Shown piece after piece: positions 1 to 8,835 of a stretch of 37,590 bases of DNA. Source of the DNA: Fidelibacterota bacterium (GTDB lineage Bacteria; Fidelibacterota; Marinisomatia; SCGC-AAA003-L08; GCA-2689995); assembly GCA_014381925.1 (NCBI GenBank), contig JACNKR010000036.1:1-37590 (forward strand). Reading direction: 5' to 3'. Under the pieces are notes generated by a model that was not told the DNA's origin, did no database searches, and saw nothing but the letters and a program-made list of their open reading frames with translations. Made by a program: the position numbers and the translations under genes. Positions within the stretch are counted from its first letter, which is position 1; every line of letters starts with the position of its first letter.

Positions 1-2
1 CT

Positions 3-89
3 AAAGATGGGAAAAGCTTAGTTTATGCTTCAAATCGTAATGCTGATAACCCAAGACAAACGAATATTTTTATATCTGAAATAGATTAA
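3..89 (+). CDS. C-terminal fragment of a PD40/TolB-like beta-propeller protein (partial)
   Basis: The reading frame is open from the left edge and gives 28 residues before a TAA at 87-89. They read DGKSLVYASNRNADNPRQTN followed by IFISEID. The pattern 'DGK-x-LVYASNRN...TNIFISE' is the typical last blade of a WD40-like (PD40) beta-propeller, as in TolB and in many secreted or periplasmic propeller proteins. The gene starts outside the window, so its full domain content, signal peptide and function cannot be judged. It converges on the threonine-degradation genes, with about 50 bp between the two stop codons and no clear terminator. Confidence 0.6.
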   Translation, partial: KDGKSLVYASNRNADNPRQTNIFISEID

Positions 90-140
90 TAGAAAATAAT
101 AATAGTAGCAACCTTTGCACAGCCACTTCTACAAAGTAAT

Positions 141-1322
141 TTAAATAACGGCTAATTCTTTCCCGACTTTTATAAATCCAGAAATAGCTTTTTCTAATTG
201 CTGCTGGTCATGTCCTGCACTAATCTGAACTCTTATTCTAGCTTCATTTTTAGGAACAACTGGGAAGAAAAAACCAATAACATAGATTCCTTCTTTTAAC
301 ATTTTTAAAGCAAATTCTTGAGCTAATTTTGCATCGCCTAGCATAATTGGGACAATTGAATGAACCCCTTTTTTTAAATTAAATCCAGCATCGGTCATTT
401 TTTCCCGAAAAAATAAAGTATTTTTTTTTAATTTTTCTACAAGATGATTTGAATTTGAAAGCAAATCTATACATGCAATGGATGCACTTACAATTGCGGG
501 CGCTACGGTATTACTAAATAAATAGGGACGAGACCGTTGTCTTAACATTGTTACAATTTCACTTGATGCTGAGGTGAATCCACCAGAAGCTCCGCCCAAT
601 GCTTTTCCTAGAGTAGAAGTAACTATATCAACTCTGCCCATGACATTACAATATTCAATTGAACCTCGTCCTGTTTCTCCAAAAAACCCAGTTGCATGGG
701 AATCATCCACATGTACTAACGCATTATATTTTTCAGCTAAATTACAAATTTCTTCTAATTTCGCCACAAATCCATCCATAGAAAATACACCGTCAGTGGT
801 AATCATTCTCAACCGTTTATCCTGAGTATTTTTCAGAATTCCCTCCAGTGCGTTCATATCTGAATTTGGATATCGATGCCGTTCTGCTTTGCATAATCTT
901 ACACCGTCAATAATTGAAGCATGATTAAGTGAATCTGAAATTATCGCATCCTCTTTATTTAATAATGTTTCAAAAAGCCCTCCATTTGCATCAAAGCAAG
1001 AAGTATATAAAATCGTATCTTCAAATCCTAAAAAGGTAGAAAGTTTTTGTTCGAGTTCTTTATGAATTTCCTGAGTACCACAAATAAATCTTACCGAGCT
1101 TAGACCAAACCCCCATTTATCTAATCCGTTTTGGGCAGATCGAATTAATTCAGTATTGTTAGATAACCCTAAATAATTATTTGCACAAAAATTTAAAACT
1201 GTTTCTTCATTTACTTTTATTTCAGCAGATTGCTGTGATTGTAAAATGCGTTCTTCTTTAAATAATCCTGCTTCTTTTATTGATTCAATTTCTATATTTA
1301 GTATATCTTTAATCGTATTCAT
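141..1322 (-). CDS. kbl: Glycine C-acetyltransferase (2-amino-3-ketobutyrate CoA ligase)
   Basis: This PLP enzyme converts 2-amino-3-ketobutyrate plus CoA to glycine and acetyl-CoA, the second step of threonine breakdown. It has 393 residues, against 398 in E. coli Kbl, so it is full length. Visible fold-type I alpha-oxoamine synthase motifs are '[11 protein letters not shown]' near residue 44, 'VDDSHATGF' near 205 (the Asp/His that hold PLP), and '[14 protein letters not shown]' with K240 as the expected Schiff-base lysine. The family also contains BioF, HemA and SPT. The neighbouring threonine dehydrogenase, whose stop lies 8 bp upstream, makes Kbl by far the best call. The two genes form an operon in the order tdh-kbl and are presumably cotranscribed. 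Confidence 0.95.
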   Translation of the reverse strand: MNTIKDILNIEIESIKEAGLFKEERILQSQQSAEIKVNEETVLNFCANNYLGLSNNTELIRSAQNGLDKWGFGLSSVRFICGTQEIHKELEQKLSTFLGFEDTILYTSCFDANGGLFETLLNKEDAIISDSLNHASIIDGVRLCKAERHRYPNSDMNALEGILKNTQDKRLRMITTDGVFSMDGFVAKLEEICNLAEKYNALVHVDDSHATGFFGETGRGSIEYCNVMGRVDIVTSTLGKALGGASGGFTSASSEIVTMLRQRSRPYLFSNTVAPAIVSASIACIDLLSNSNHLVEKLKKNTLFFREKMTDAGFNLKKGVHSIVPIMLGDAKLAQEFALKMLKEGIYVIGFFFPVVPKNEARIRVQISAGHDQQQLEKAISGFIKVGKELAVI

Positions 1323-1330
1323 AATACCTT

Positions 1331-2353
1331 TTATTTCTTTTTATAAAACTCTTTTACACATGGAATTAAATATTCATTTAATGCAGATTTTAAATTATGT
1401 TTAGGACTCCAATTCCAATCATTTCTTGCCGAAGTATCATTTACATCCTTCGGCCATGAATTTACAATTTTTTGCCTTTTTCCATTAATATCATAACCTA
1501 AGTTAACATTTGAGAAATAAGGCGCAATTGCAGTTTTAAATTCACCCGCTGTTGGTGCAAATGCAGAAATATGATACACATTTCTATTTAGTTTTTTTTG
1601 CGGAGCATTCATTAATTCTAAAATTGCTCTTATTGCATCTGGCATGGTCATAAATGGTATAGCCGTATCTGCATCTACAAATGAATTATATGATTTACCT
1701 TGCACGGCATTATGCAACATTTCAGGAATAAAATCACTTGTCCCCCCCGTTGGCATCGTAATGGCAGAAATTAATCCCGGAAATCGAATTGATCTAAAGT
1801 CTAATAAACCGGGTGAATATGTTGCTGATAATTGTTGATAATGATTGGAAAAATAAGTCCCTAATTGTTCACAATATAATTTATTACAACCATACATTGT
1901 TTGGGGTGATAAATATTCAGTTTCAGAAATCGCACCTGCTTTTTCCTTTTCTTCAATCGAGTTAATTCCATAAACCGCTATTGAACTGGGAAAAAAGAAT
2001 TTTACTTTTTCTCCCTGAGATTGTGCCTGCTCCATTGCCAATTTAAGTAAATTTAAAGTACCATTTACATTCACATCATGAGCAATCATGGGTGAAAATT
2101 CAGCACGCGTGCTTAATAATGCAGCAAGGTGATAAATTGCTCTTATTTCATATTCAGTATTTAGCATTTCAAGAAGTTTAATATCTAAAATATCACCTTG
2201 AACTCCATCCAACACATTGTCCTTTATATCTTTGGATAATGGTTCTAAATCTAATGCTAATATATCTGTATTTTTTTCTTTTGATAGACCATGAATAAGT
2301 CCATGACCCATTTCACCATTTGCTCCGGTGATTAATATTACTGGTTTTCTCAT
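1331..2353 (-). CDS. tdh: L-threonine 3-dehydrogenase, short-chain (epimerase-like) type
   Basis: The enzyme oxidises L-threonine with NAD+ to 2-amino-3-ketobutyrate, the substrate of the downstream kbl product. The 340-residue protein is an extended short-chain dehydrogenase: a glycine-rich NAD motif '[10 protein letters not shown]' at residues 9-18, an 'HLAALLS' segment near 75, and the catalytic pair Y154-x3-K158 in 'MYGCNKLY' with serines near 123-124. This is the SDR-type threonine dehydrogenase found in Bacteroidetes and animals, not the zinc MDR type of E. coli. Other NAD-dependent epimerases share the fold, but the kbl partner fixes the assignment. It is the first gene of the pair and lies divergent from the secreted phosphoesterase gene across 87 bp. 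A TATAAT-like box sits just before the ATG, but I see no good -35 element. Confidence 0.92.
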   Translation of the reverse strand: MRKPVILITGANGEMGHGLIHGLSKEKNTDILALDLEPLSKDIKDNVLDGVQGDILDIKLLEMLNTEYEIRAIYHLAALLSTRAEFSPMIAHDVNVNGTLNLLKLAMEQAQSQGEKVKFFFPSSIAVYGINSIEEKEKAGAISETEYLSPQTMYGCNKLYCEQLGTYFSNHYQQLSATYSPGLLDFRSIRFPGLISAITMPTGGTSDFIPEMLHNAVQGKSYNSFVDADTAIPFMTMPDAIRAILELMNAPQKKLNRNVYHISAFAPTAGEFKTAIAPYFSNVNLGYDINGKRQKIVNSWPKDVNDTSARNDWNWSPKHNLKSALNEYLIPCVKEFYKKK

Positions 2354-2440
2354 CTAATTATATTTTTTAAGGAAAAATTATGGTATGTAATTTATGAATG
2401 ATTAAATTATAGAACCTGTAAAGAACTAAATAATTATTAA

Positions 2441-3271
2441 ATGAATTACTTTATTATAATATTAATCGTCCTATTCACTTCTACATGTACATTAATTTCA
2501 CCTGTAGAAGAAATTCCTGACAATCTAAATTATTTTGATATTATGACATGGAATATTGAACAATTCCCAAAACATTCCAATACCACATCATCTGTTATTT
2601 CCATAATTAATGATTTGCATCCAAGTATTATTGCATTTCAAGAAATTAATAGTTTATCTGAATTTGACATTATGCATAACCAAATTGATAATTATGATGG
2701 ATATAGAGCATCAAGTGCATCTTATAGTATAAACCTTGCCTATATGTGGGATTCAAATATTATTAAAAATGTTAATATTTATGAAATTTTTCAAGATCAA
2801 TGGTATCCATTTCCACGGTCACCACTTGTAATGGAATGTGAAATTAATAACGTAGATTATATCATTATAAATAATCATTTTAAATGTTGCGATGATGGTG
2901 TTTCAAGACGAGAAGAAGCAGTTACGCTCATTAAAGATTTTATGGATAATAATTATCCAAATGATCGAATAATTATGCTGGGTGACTTTAATGATAATTT
3001 AAACGATTCTGAATATTCAAATGTTTTTATACCTTTTTTAGAAGATAGAAATGATTATTTATTTATTGATGAAGATTTTGAAATTGATAATTATTCATAT
3101 CCAAGTTACCCAAGCCATATTGATCATATTTTAATTTCTAATGAGCTTTTTATATATTTTAATTCACAATATACACAAACATACACAGTTCAATTGGATG
3201 ATGAGGTTCAGTTTTATTTTAGCCAAATATCTGACCATCTTCCTGTCTATTTAAAATTGGTATTTGAATGA
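2441..3271 (+). CDS. Secreted endonuclease/exonuclease/phosphatase-family protein
   Basis: The 276-residue protein begins with a hydrophobic export segment (residues 1-20) followed by a full EEP (DNase I-like) metal phosphoesterase domain. The family's landmarks are all visible: N38 in 'MTWNIEQF', E68 in 'IAFQEI', a histidine in 'IINNHFKC', the Asp-x-Asn metal motif in 'MLGDFNDN', 'SHIDHIL', and the closing general base pair D265-H266 in 'SDHLP'. A Cys at 16 could be lipidated, but the preceding residues (TST) make a poor lipobox. The family includes DNases, phosphodiesterases and sphingomyelinases, so the substrate is not decided. The next gene, 12 bp downstream, encodes a lamin-tail-domain protein, a domain often associated with secreted nucleases. 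That makes extracellular nucleic-acid cleavage the favoured guess. Confidence 0.85.
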   Translation: MNYFIIILIVLFTSTCTLISPVEEIPDNLNYFDIMTWNIEQFPKHSNTTSSVISIINDLHPSIIAFQEINSLSEFDIMHNQIDNYDGYRASSASYSINLAYMWDSNIIKNVNIYEIFQDQWYPFPRSPLVMECEINNVDYIIINNHFKCCDDGVSRREEAVTLIKDFMDNNYPNDRIIMLGDFNDNLNDSEYSNVFIPFLEDRNDYLFIDEDFEIDNYSYPSYPSHIDHILISNELFIYFNSQYTQTYTVQLDDEVQFYFSQISDHLPVYLKLVFE

Positions 3272-3283
3272 GGTAAATAAACC

Positions 3284-4900
3284 GTGCAAAAAAAACAAAT
3301 AATCGTTCTATTTTTAATAATAAATGTCCTTAACACCCAAATCATCATTTCTGAAGTTATGTTCAATTTGGAAGGAGGTGATTCTCCAAATGAATTTGTT
3401 GAGCTTTTTAATTCAAGCACAACTCAAATTGATATTTCAAATTGGTTTATAGCTGATAAATTATCAACGGATGACTTTATTGAAGGGAGTCATATTATTC
3501 CTGCATTGTCGTATGCTCTAATTGTAGAAGGTGATTTTGATGGGGTTTTATATCAAGGACTAATTCCTAATAATACAATAATAATTCCTGTAGATGGTAC
3601 TGCAATTGGGAATAATTTGGGCAATTTTGGAGATTCCTTATTTCTCATAACAGACTTAGGTGATACAGTCGATTTTATGGGATGGAATAATGGAATTACT
3701 GAAGGCCATAGCCTTGAAAAAGTAAACTTAGATTTTCCAAATACATCTGGGAATTGGCGAGAAAGTTTAAATTTATTGGGTAGCCCCGGATTTGAAAATA
3801 GCGTATCAAGTTTAGGGATGGATGTCGGCATTGATTCACTTTGGCATTTACCTGAGTTCCCAAATAATTTTGAAGATATTCATTATTTTCTTAAAATTTC
3901 AAATTTAGGTTTACAAGAATCACTCGTACAAATTTATAAGGAACAGATTTTCCAGATTTCTTTTAATTTAAACACTCAATTAGATACAATTGTTGAAATA
4001 GTTGGTAATGGTTTTGATTCAGGTTTACAGCAAACTGAATTTATGATTCATGTGCCAGGTGATAAAAGCCAACTTAATAATTCAATGACTGAACTAATTT
4101 TTATTTCTTACCCTGAAAAAACAATATTAATAAATGAAATTATGTATGACCCATTATCCGGTGACCCTGAATGGATTGAATTAGTAAATAATTCTCAATA
4201 TGAAGTTGATATTCAACACTGGAGAATCGTAGATGATTTGGAAGATGAAACAATAGGCGTTGAACAATCTAATTTAATTAACACAAATGATTTTGCTGTA
4301 ATTTCTAGGGAAGAATTTATTTCTGGATTTATTTATCAAGATAATTTTCCCTCATTAAATAATTCGGGTGATAATTTATATTTAATTGACCCAGCAAATA
4401 AAATAATTGATAATGTGAACTATACCGATGATTGGGGAGGTGGTGATGGATTTTCACTTGAGCGAATTACATTATTTATGAACTCAAATGACCCTGTAAA
4501 TTGGGGCGGTTCAGTAAATCCATTTGGCTCAACACCTTCAGAAAAAAATTCACTCTTTGTAGATAAAATTCAAGAAAATGGATCTGTGGAAATATCACCG
4601 AATCCATTCTCTCCCGATAAAGATGGATTTGATGACGAAATTATTATTTCATATAATATCCCATTTTCATATAGCAAATTATATATTGATATTTATGCAA
4701 TTAATGGGATTTTAGTTAAAAGTTTATCCAATGGTGTTATTGTTTCGTCAAATGGATTTATCACTTGGGATGGCTATGATAATAAAAATAGGAAATGTAG
4801 AATTGGTCCCTATATTTTAAAATTTGAAGCCGATGATTCGCAATCAAATAATTCCTTTAAAAAAATTGTACGCATCATCTTAGCAAAGAAATTGAATTAA
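3284..4900 (+). CDS. Secreted protein with two lamin-tail domains and a FlgD-like C-terminal module
   Basis: This 538-residue protein starts at a GTG codon. A signal peptide (about residues 1-23) leads straight into a first lamin-tail domain beginning 'IIISEVMFN', with 'NEFVELFNSS...IDISNWFI'. A second lamin-tail domain near residue 285 begins 'ILINEIMYDP', with 'PEWIELVNNS...VDIQHWRI'. The C-terminal 90 or so residues, from 'ISPNPFSPDKDGFDDE' through 'WDGYDNKNRKCRIGPYILKFEA', resemble the FlgD/gliding-motility Ig-like module that often acts as a sorting or surface-anchoring tail. There is no enzymatic domain. The protein is likely an adhesive or scaffolding partner of the EEP enzyme encoded immediately upstream, with which it forms a two-gene operon. 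Its end is only 5 bp from the convergent restriction gene. Confidence 0.8.
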   Translation: MQKKQIIVLFLIINVLNTQIIISEVMFNLEGGDSPNEFVELFNSSTTQIDISNWFIADKLSTDDFIEGSHIIPALSYALIVEGDFDGVLYQGLIPNNTIIIPVDGTAIGNNLGNFGDSLFLITDLGDTVDFMGWNNGITEGHSLEKVNLDFPNTSGNWRESLNLLGSPGFENSVSSLGMDVGIDSLWHLPEFPNNFEDIHYFLKISNLGLQESLVQIYKEQIFQISFNLNTQLDTIVEIVGNGFDSGLQQTEFMIHVPGDKSQLNNSMTELIFISYPEKTILINEIMYDPLSGDPEWIELVNNSQYEVDIQHWRIVDDLEDETIGVEQSNLINTNDFAVISREEFISGFIYQDNFPSLNNSGDNLYLIDPANKIIDNVNYTDDWGGGDGFSLERITLFMNSNDPVNWGGSVNPFGSTPSEKNSLFVDKIQENGSVEISPNPFSPDKDGFDDEIIISYNIPFSYSKLYIDIYAINGILVKSLSNGVIVSSNGFITWDGYDNKNRKCRIGPYILKFEADDSQSNNSFKKIVRIILAKKLN

Positions 4901-4905
4901 TTTAA

Positions 4906-5394
4906 TTATTGAAAGATATTATTTGCCCAAGTAAAAAATTCTGCTAACGAAAAAACCAAGATATTAGTATCATTATTTTTAATTGTAGTGTATTTTTTTC
5001 TTTTAACAGCATCTCTTAACCAATCTTTTGCACCAGGCTTAAACCCATCACCATCAATCAAAATTATTATATCTTTTTCTGGCATAGCTTCAATAGTATT
5101 TAGATATAAATAGGGTAATTTTTCATCCACGGACCCCATGCTTTGTTGCCATTTACATTCTATTCTAATTTTTAAACTATATTTTTTTGATAATAAAAGA
5201 AATTCAGTTCTGCCTTTATGTTGATAAATTGTTTTGAATGGTGCATTCTTTAATAAAATTTCATTTCCATAATTTTTTATATTTTTTATCCATTTACTGT
5301 ACATTTCAATTTCAAATCCCTTTTCGATAAGAACCGTTTGTACAGCTTTTTCAAGTTGTGTACCTGAAATATTTGTTTTTCTTCCTTTTTTCAT
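4906..5394 (-). CDS. PD-(D/E)XK-type restriction endonuclease (probable)
   Basis: This is a 162-residue protein with a compact nuclease core: E15 in the first helix, E64 in 'GRTEFLLL', and the strand 'LKIRIECKWQQ' providing E79-x-K81. That gives the helix-E, acidic residue, E-x-K order of PD-(D/E)XK restriction endonucleases. The segment 'MGSVDEKLPYLYLN' after the core recurs in small type II enzymes of this sort, from memory. The gene lies directly downstream of a Dam-type methyltransferase on the same strand with 6 bp between them, the normal layout of a type II restriction-modification pair. The cut site cannot be read from the sequence. If the partner methylates GATC, the same site is expected. 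Confidence 0.75.
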   Translation of the reverse strand: MKKGRKTNISGTQLEKAVQTVLIEKGFEIEMYSKWIKNIKNYGNEILLKNAPFKTIYQHKGRTEFLLLSKKYSLKIRIECKWQQSMGSVDEKLPYLYLNTIEAMPEKDIIILIDGDGFKPGAKDWLRDAVKRKKYTTIKNNDTNILVFSLAEFFTWANNIFQ

Positions 5395-5400
5395 ATTATA

Positions 5401-6375
5401 TCAATAATTTGTTATTACAATTTCTTTTATAGAGTTCCTTTTATTGGGGTTCGAATTTATTGATCTTTTAGCATTTACTCTAGTAATTTTATAATCTTTA
5501 TATATTTTATCAAAAAAATCTTCACTAGGATCAATATTTTTAGGATCTGAATTACTCAACATTAAAGAATATCCTTTTTCATTTAAATCATAAAAAAGTT
5601 TTGATAACTGAATTTGATCATCATCTTGAAATGTTGTTTTGCTATATGCTGTAAAACTTGAAGTTTTACTAATTGGTTTATATGGTGGATCAAAATAAAT
5701 AAAAGTACTATCACCATTTAAATCATTTATAACTTTTGAATAGTCAGCTTTTTTAATCGTTGTAATTTCAAGAAGTTTTGAGACATTTAATAAGTTTTGT
5801 TCATCAACAATTTTAGGATTTTTATATTTTCCCATTGGAGAATTAAACTCTCCCTTTGAGTTAAATCGAAATAAACCATTAAAACATGTTTTATTTAAAA
5901 AAATTATTTGTGCTGCTCTTGAAATCCAATTCTCTGAATAATTATTATAATCTATATTAAATCTTGAAAAATTGAAGCTTTTTCGTAAATCGTAAAAATA
6001 TTCTTTTCTTTGCTCTTCGTTTAATTTTTTATATTGTTTATCATATCTATATAAAAAATCTATTAGTTCATTGACATTATTTTGAATTACCAAATATGTT
6101 AATATTAATTCTTCATTTATATCATAAAGAAAAGCATTTTCAATTTCAAAATTTTGAACAACATCAAAAAATACAGCACCTCCACCAACGAATGGTTCAT
6201 AATAATTTTTTATCTTTTTTTTCTTCAATAATTTTGGATATAAACTTTGGAATGATTTTAATAGCTGTCTTTTCCCTCCTACCCATTTTAAAAAAGGCTT
6301 AGCACCAACATTATATTCATAAAATAAATCTTCAACTTTTGCTGACTTTGGGTTAATCTGTTTATAATTCTTCAT
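5401..6375 (-). CDS. dam: Dam-type DNA adenine-N6 methyltransferase (D12 class)
   Basis: The enzyme transfers a methyl group from S-adenosylmethionine to adenine N6 in DNA. Class alpha motifs are clear in the 324 residues: motif X/I 'KPFLKWVGGKRQLL' at 26-39, 'YEPFVGGGAVFFD' near 59-71, and the catalytic motif IV DPPY at 229-232. The stretch 'FNGLFRFNSKGEFNSPMG' near 165-182 matches the region of DpnM/Dam enzymes linked to GATC-family recognition. An extra 25 residues or so precede the first motif. Its neighbour is a small nuclease, so it probably protects the host as part of a restriction-modification module rather than acting as a solitary Dam. Both genes read away from the DUF2130 gene, across a 237-bp AT-rich divergent region. 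Confidence 0.88.
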   Translation of the reverse strand: MKNYKQINPKSAKVEDLFYEYNVGAKPFLKWVGGKRQLLKSFQSLYPKLLKKKKIKNYYEPFVGGGAVFFDVVQNFEIENAFLYDINEELILTYLVIQNNVNELIDFLYRYDKQYKKLNEEQRKEYFYDLRKSFNFSRFNIDYNNYSENWISRAAQIIFLNKTCFNGLFRFNSKGEFNSPMGKYKNPKIVDEQNLLNVSKLLEITTIKKADYSKVINDLNGDSTFIYFDPPYKPISKTSSFTAYSKTTFQDDDQIQLSKLFYDLNEKGYSLMLSNSDPKNIDPSEDFFDKIYKDYKITRVNAKRSINSNPNKRNSIKEIVITNY

Positions 6376-6612
6376 ATATATTAAATTTAATTAGTAATCT
6401 CATTATTAAATAATACAAAATATAAAAAATTTAATCCTAATTATTTAAAAAAAAAGATTCATAGGAAAACTTTATTTCAAAATATATTATCTAACCGTCG
6501 CCCCCTGTCTTTTTAAGTATTTAATTTTAGGTATGAATAAATATTCAAATCATTTTTAAATTATGAATATTACAAACCAAACATTCTATTAAATAAAAAT
6601 AAGGATTAAGAA
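6376..6612. other. Divergent intergenic region between the methyltransferase and DUF2130 genes
   Basis: This 237-bp, very AT-rich region must hold promoters for both divergent transcripts. The only compositional break is a short GC-rich patch at about 6494-6510 (ccgtcgccccctgtc). A weak inverted repeat, ATATTCA/TGAATAT, lies around 6541-6570. AAGGA at 6601-6605 is a good ribosome-binding site for the ATG at 6613. No convincing -35/-10 pair and no small gene was found. Confidence 0.5.
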
Positions 6613-7836
6613 ATGAACCAAGAAAATGTAACCATAAAGTGTGAAAACTGCGGTGAACCAGTAAACATAAATAATGCACTCACCCATCAATTAGAAAAAC
6701 AAATATCTCAAAAATTTCAAAATAAATTAGACAAAGAAAAACAGCAAATTCAACGATTAAAAGATGAATTAGAAACAGATAAAGAAAAAATAAATGAGAC
6801 TATAAATTCAGGAATCAATAAAAAACTAAAAATTGAGAAAGAAAAATTAGAAACTCAAATTACTTCCAAATTAAATGATGAAAACTCAGAAAAAATTCGA
6901 ATAATGGAAAAAGAGCTCAATGAAAAATCAGAAAAAGTGAAAGAACTAAATAAATCTAAAGCAGAAATTGAGAAATTAAAAAGAGAAAAAAGTGAATTAA
7001 AAGATGAAATTGAGGCCGACGCTGAACAAAAACTAAATGAACAAATACGAGATGCAAAAATAAAAATCCACCAAGTCGAAAAGGAAAAAAATGATGCTAA
7101 ATTAAAAGAAGTACAAATCAAATTAGATGATCAAAAAAAACTGACCGAAGAAATGCAACGAAAACAAAATCAGGGTTCTATGGAGATGCAGGGTGAAATT
7201 GGTGAAAAAGCGATTGAAGAATGGTTAGCTTCACAATTTCCATTAGATGTAATTGAAGAAATTAAAAAAGGGGCCAGAGGTGGAGATTGTATTCAAAATA
7301 TCAATACACCAACTCAACAAAAATGTGGCATTATTTATTATGAAAGTAAACGGACCAAAGTTTTTCAACCGGCTTGGATTGACAAATTTAAAAATGATAT
7401 GCGAGAAAAAAATGCCAGTATTGGCGTTATTGTAACTCAAACAATGCCAACTGATTTAAAACGAATGGGACAACAAAAAGGAATATGGATATGTAGCTTT
7501 GAAGAATTTAAAGGCCTATCTCAAGTCCTACGAGAATCTATTATTCAACTTAATCGTGTTATTATTTCTCAAAAAGGCAAAGGAGATAAAATGGAATTAC
7601 TCTATAATTTTTTATCTGGAAGTGAATTTAGATTACAAATTGAAGGCATTGTTGATGGATTTACTGAAATGAAAATTGATCTTGATAAAGAAAAAAGAGC
7701 CATGCAAAAATTATGGAAACAGAGAGAAAAGCAGATTGATAAAGTAATAACAAATACAATTGATATGCATAGTTCAATTAAAGGAATTGCAGGAAATGCA
7801 ATCCAAGCAGTTCAACAATTAGAATTAGGAGACTAA
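6613..7836 (+). CDS. DUF2130 (RmuC-like) coiled-coil protein
   Basis: The 407-residue protein has three parts. A short N-terminal Cys pair ('KCENCGEPVN', residues 9-18) looks like half of a zinc ribbon. A long charged coiled coil runs from about residue 25 to 195, rich in K and E. The globular DUF2130 domain starts at 'GEIGEKAIEEWL' and contains 'IKKGARGGDCIQ', 'IIYYESKRTKVFQPAWI', 'ASIGVIVTQTMP' and 'WICSFEEF'. That arrangement of a Glu, Gly-Asp and E-x-K in beta strands suggests a PD-(D/E)XK-like fold related to RmuC, whose biochemical role is not settled. No membrane segment was seen. It is a single gene with a good ribosome-binding site (AAGGA, 7 nt before the ATG). A 16-bp inverted repeat follows before deoC. 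Confidence 0.85.
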   Translation: MNQENVTIKCENCGEPVNINNALTHQLEKQISQKFQNKLDKEKQQIQRLKDELETDKEKINETINSGINKKLKIEKEKLETQITSKLNDENSEKIRIMEKELNEKSEKVKELNKSKAEIEKLKREKSELKDEIEADAEQKLNEQIRDAKIKIHQVEKEKNDAKLKEVQIKLDDQKKLTEEMQRKQNQGSMEMQGEIGEKAIEEWLASQFPLDVIEEIKKGARGGDCIQNINTPTQQKCGIIYYESKRTKVFQPAWIDKFKNDMREKNASIGVIVTQTMPTDLKRMGQQKGIWICSFEEFKGLSQVLRESIIQLNRVIISQKGKGDKMELLYNFLSGSEFRLQIEGIVDGFTEMKIDLDKEKRAMQKLWKQREKQIDKVITNTIDMHSSIKGIAGNAIQAVQQLELGD

Positions 7837-7876
7837 TCCAAAGCTCAACCAAATGAATGAATAAAATTTCCCTCTG

Positions 7877-7912
7877 TCAACCATAGATTAATTGGTATTA
7901 ATTTATGGTTGA
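7877..7912. promoter_or_regulatory. 16-bp inverted repeat upstream of deoC (candidate operator or terminator)
   Basis: The left arm 7877-7892 (tcaaccatagattaat) pairs with the right arm 7897-7912 (attaatttatggttga) across a 4-nt loop, with a single G-T pair out of 16. No T-run follows on the plus strand, so it is a poor intrinsic terminator for the upstream gene. The right arm ends inside the -35 hexamer of the deoC promoter, which fits a repressor operator for the deoxynucleoside operon. A dual role is possible. Confidence 0.55.
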
Positions 7913-7937
7913 TGTAAATCAATCAAAACAGTACAAT
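7909..7937 (+). promoter_or_regulatory. Sigma70-type promoter of the deo operon, placed for a leaderless start
   Basis: The -35 is TTGATG at 7909-7914, followed by a 17-bp spacer and -10 TACAAT at 7932-7937. Only 5 nt separate the -10 from the deoC ATG at 7943. Transcription would therefore begin at or within one or two bases of the start codon, and no Shine-Dalgarno sequence is present between them. The -35 overlaps the end of the inverted repeat at 7877-7912. Confidence 0.55.
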
Positions 7938-7942
7938 ATCCA

Positions 7943-8824
7943 ATGTATAATCAAACAATAGATCAAATAAATACACAAGAGCGAGTGGCGCGACTTTTTT
8001 CCCGCAGTATTAAAAAGGAATCAAAAGTACAGGCATTACACTTAGCCTTAAGCATGATAGACTTAACCACTTTAGAAGGAAAAGATTCTCCTGGAAAAGT
8101 GAAACAATTATGCTATAAAGCGTCTCACTTGCACGATAATTTCCCAAACTTACCTCATGTCGCAGCCATCTGTGTTTATCCACCAATGGTTTCAATTGCC
8201 AAGAAAGCACTTGAAGGGACAAAAATTAATGTGGCTTCGGTGGCAACGGCTTTCCCAAGTGGAATGGCAAATTTACAAGCAAAACTTGAGGAGGTAAAAT
8301 CAGTAGTCAACGAAGGTGCTGATGAAATTGATATGGTTATCTCTCGAGGTAAATTTCTATCTGGAGAATATCAATATGTAAGTGATGAAATTACTCAAGT
8401 AAAAGAAGCCTGTGGAAAAGCTCATTTAAAAGTCATTTTAGAAACAGGTGAGTTAGTTACTTTGGATAATGTGAGACTTGCTAGCGATATTGCAATGAAA
8501 GCAGGTGCCGATTTTATTAAAACATCTACAGGAAAAGTTTCACCTTCTGCTACACCTCCAGTTGTTTTAACCATGTTAGAAGCAATTAGAGATTTCAATA
8601 ATAAGACAGGTAAACAAATTGGGATGAAACCTGCTGGTGGAATTGGAACAGCTAAACAAGCAATTCAATATTTAGTAATGATTAACGAAACATTGGGTAG
8701 TGATTGGTTGTCTCCAAACTTATTTCGATTTGGAGCAAGTTCGTTAGCAAATGATATATTAATGCAAATTGTAAAGCAATCTACTGGAAATTATCAATCT
8801 AAAGATTATTTTTCAATTGATTAG
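7943..8824 (+). CDS. deoC: Deoxyribose-phosphate aldolase
   Basis: DeoC splits 2-deoxyribose-5-phosphate into acetaldehyde and glyceraldehyde-3-phosphate. The 293-residue protein has the class I aldolase TIM-barrel motifs: 'ADEIDMVISRG' with D130 as the expected proton-relay Asp, the Schiff-base lysine K193 in 'ADFIKTSTG', and the second lysine in 'IGMKPAGGI'. It is about 35 residues longer at the N-terminus than the 259-residue E. coli enzyme. The next in-frame Met (M38) would remove family-conserved residues, so the given ATG is preferred. No ribosome-binding site precedes it, in line with a leaderless transcript. It heads a plus-strand run with two ALDH-family genes, PNP and deoA. Confidence 0.95.
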   Translation: MYNQTIDQINTQERVARLFSRSIKKESKVQALHLALSMIDLTTLEGKDSPGKVKQLCYKASHLHDNFPNLPHVAAICVYPPMVSIAKKALEGTKINVASVATAFPSGMANLQAKLEEVKSVVNEGADEIDMVISRGKFLSGEYQYVSDEITQVKEACGKAHLKVILETGELVTLDNVRLASDIAMKAGADFIKTSTGKVSPSATPPVVLTMLEAIRDFNNKTGKQIGMKPAGGIGTAKQAIQYLVMINETLGSDWLSPNLFRFGASSLANDILMQIVKQSTGNYQSKDYFSID

Positions 8825-8835
8825 GAATATGAGTT

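Noticed and set aside
90..140. Hairpin between the convergent left-edge genes
   Set aside because: Only a 5-bp stem (ctttg/caaag) with a long loop and no T-run; not distinguishable from chance.
574..825. Open frames antisense to kbl, cusA, the subtilase and other genes
   Set aside because: They lie wholly inside well-identified genes on the opposite strand and show no family resemblance.
6494..6510. GC-rich patch in the divergent intergenic region as an attachment site or operator
   Set aside because: It is a single short patch with no repeat partner or symmetry, so it is only described, not called.
7877..7912. Inverted repeat as a simple Rho-independent terminator of the DUF2130 gene
   Set aside because: No T-run follows the stem and its right arm lies in the next promoter, so it is reported as a candidate operator with termination only as an alternative.
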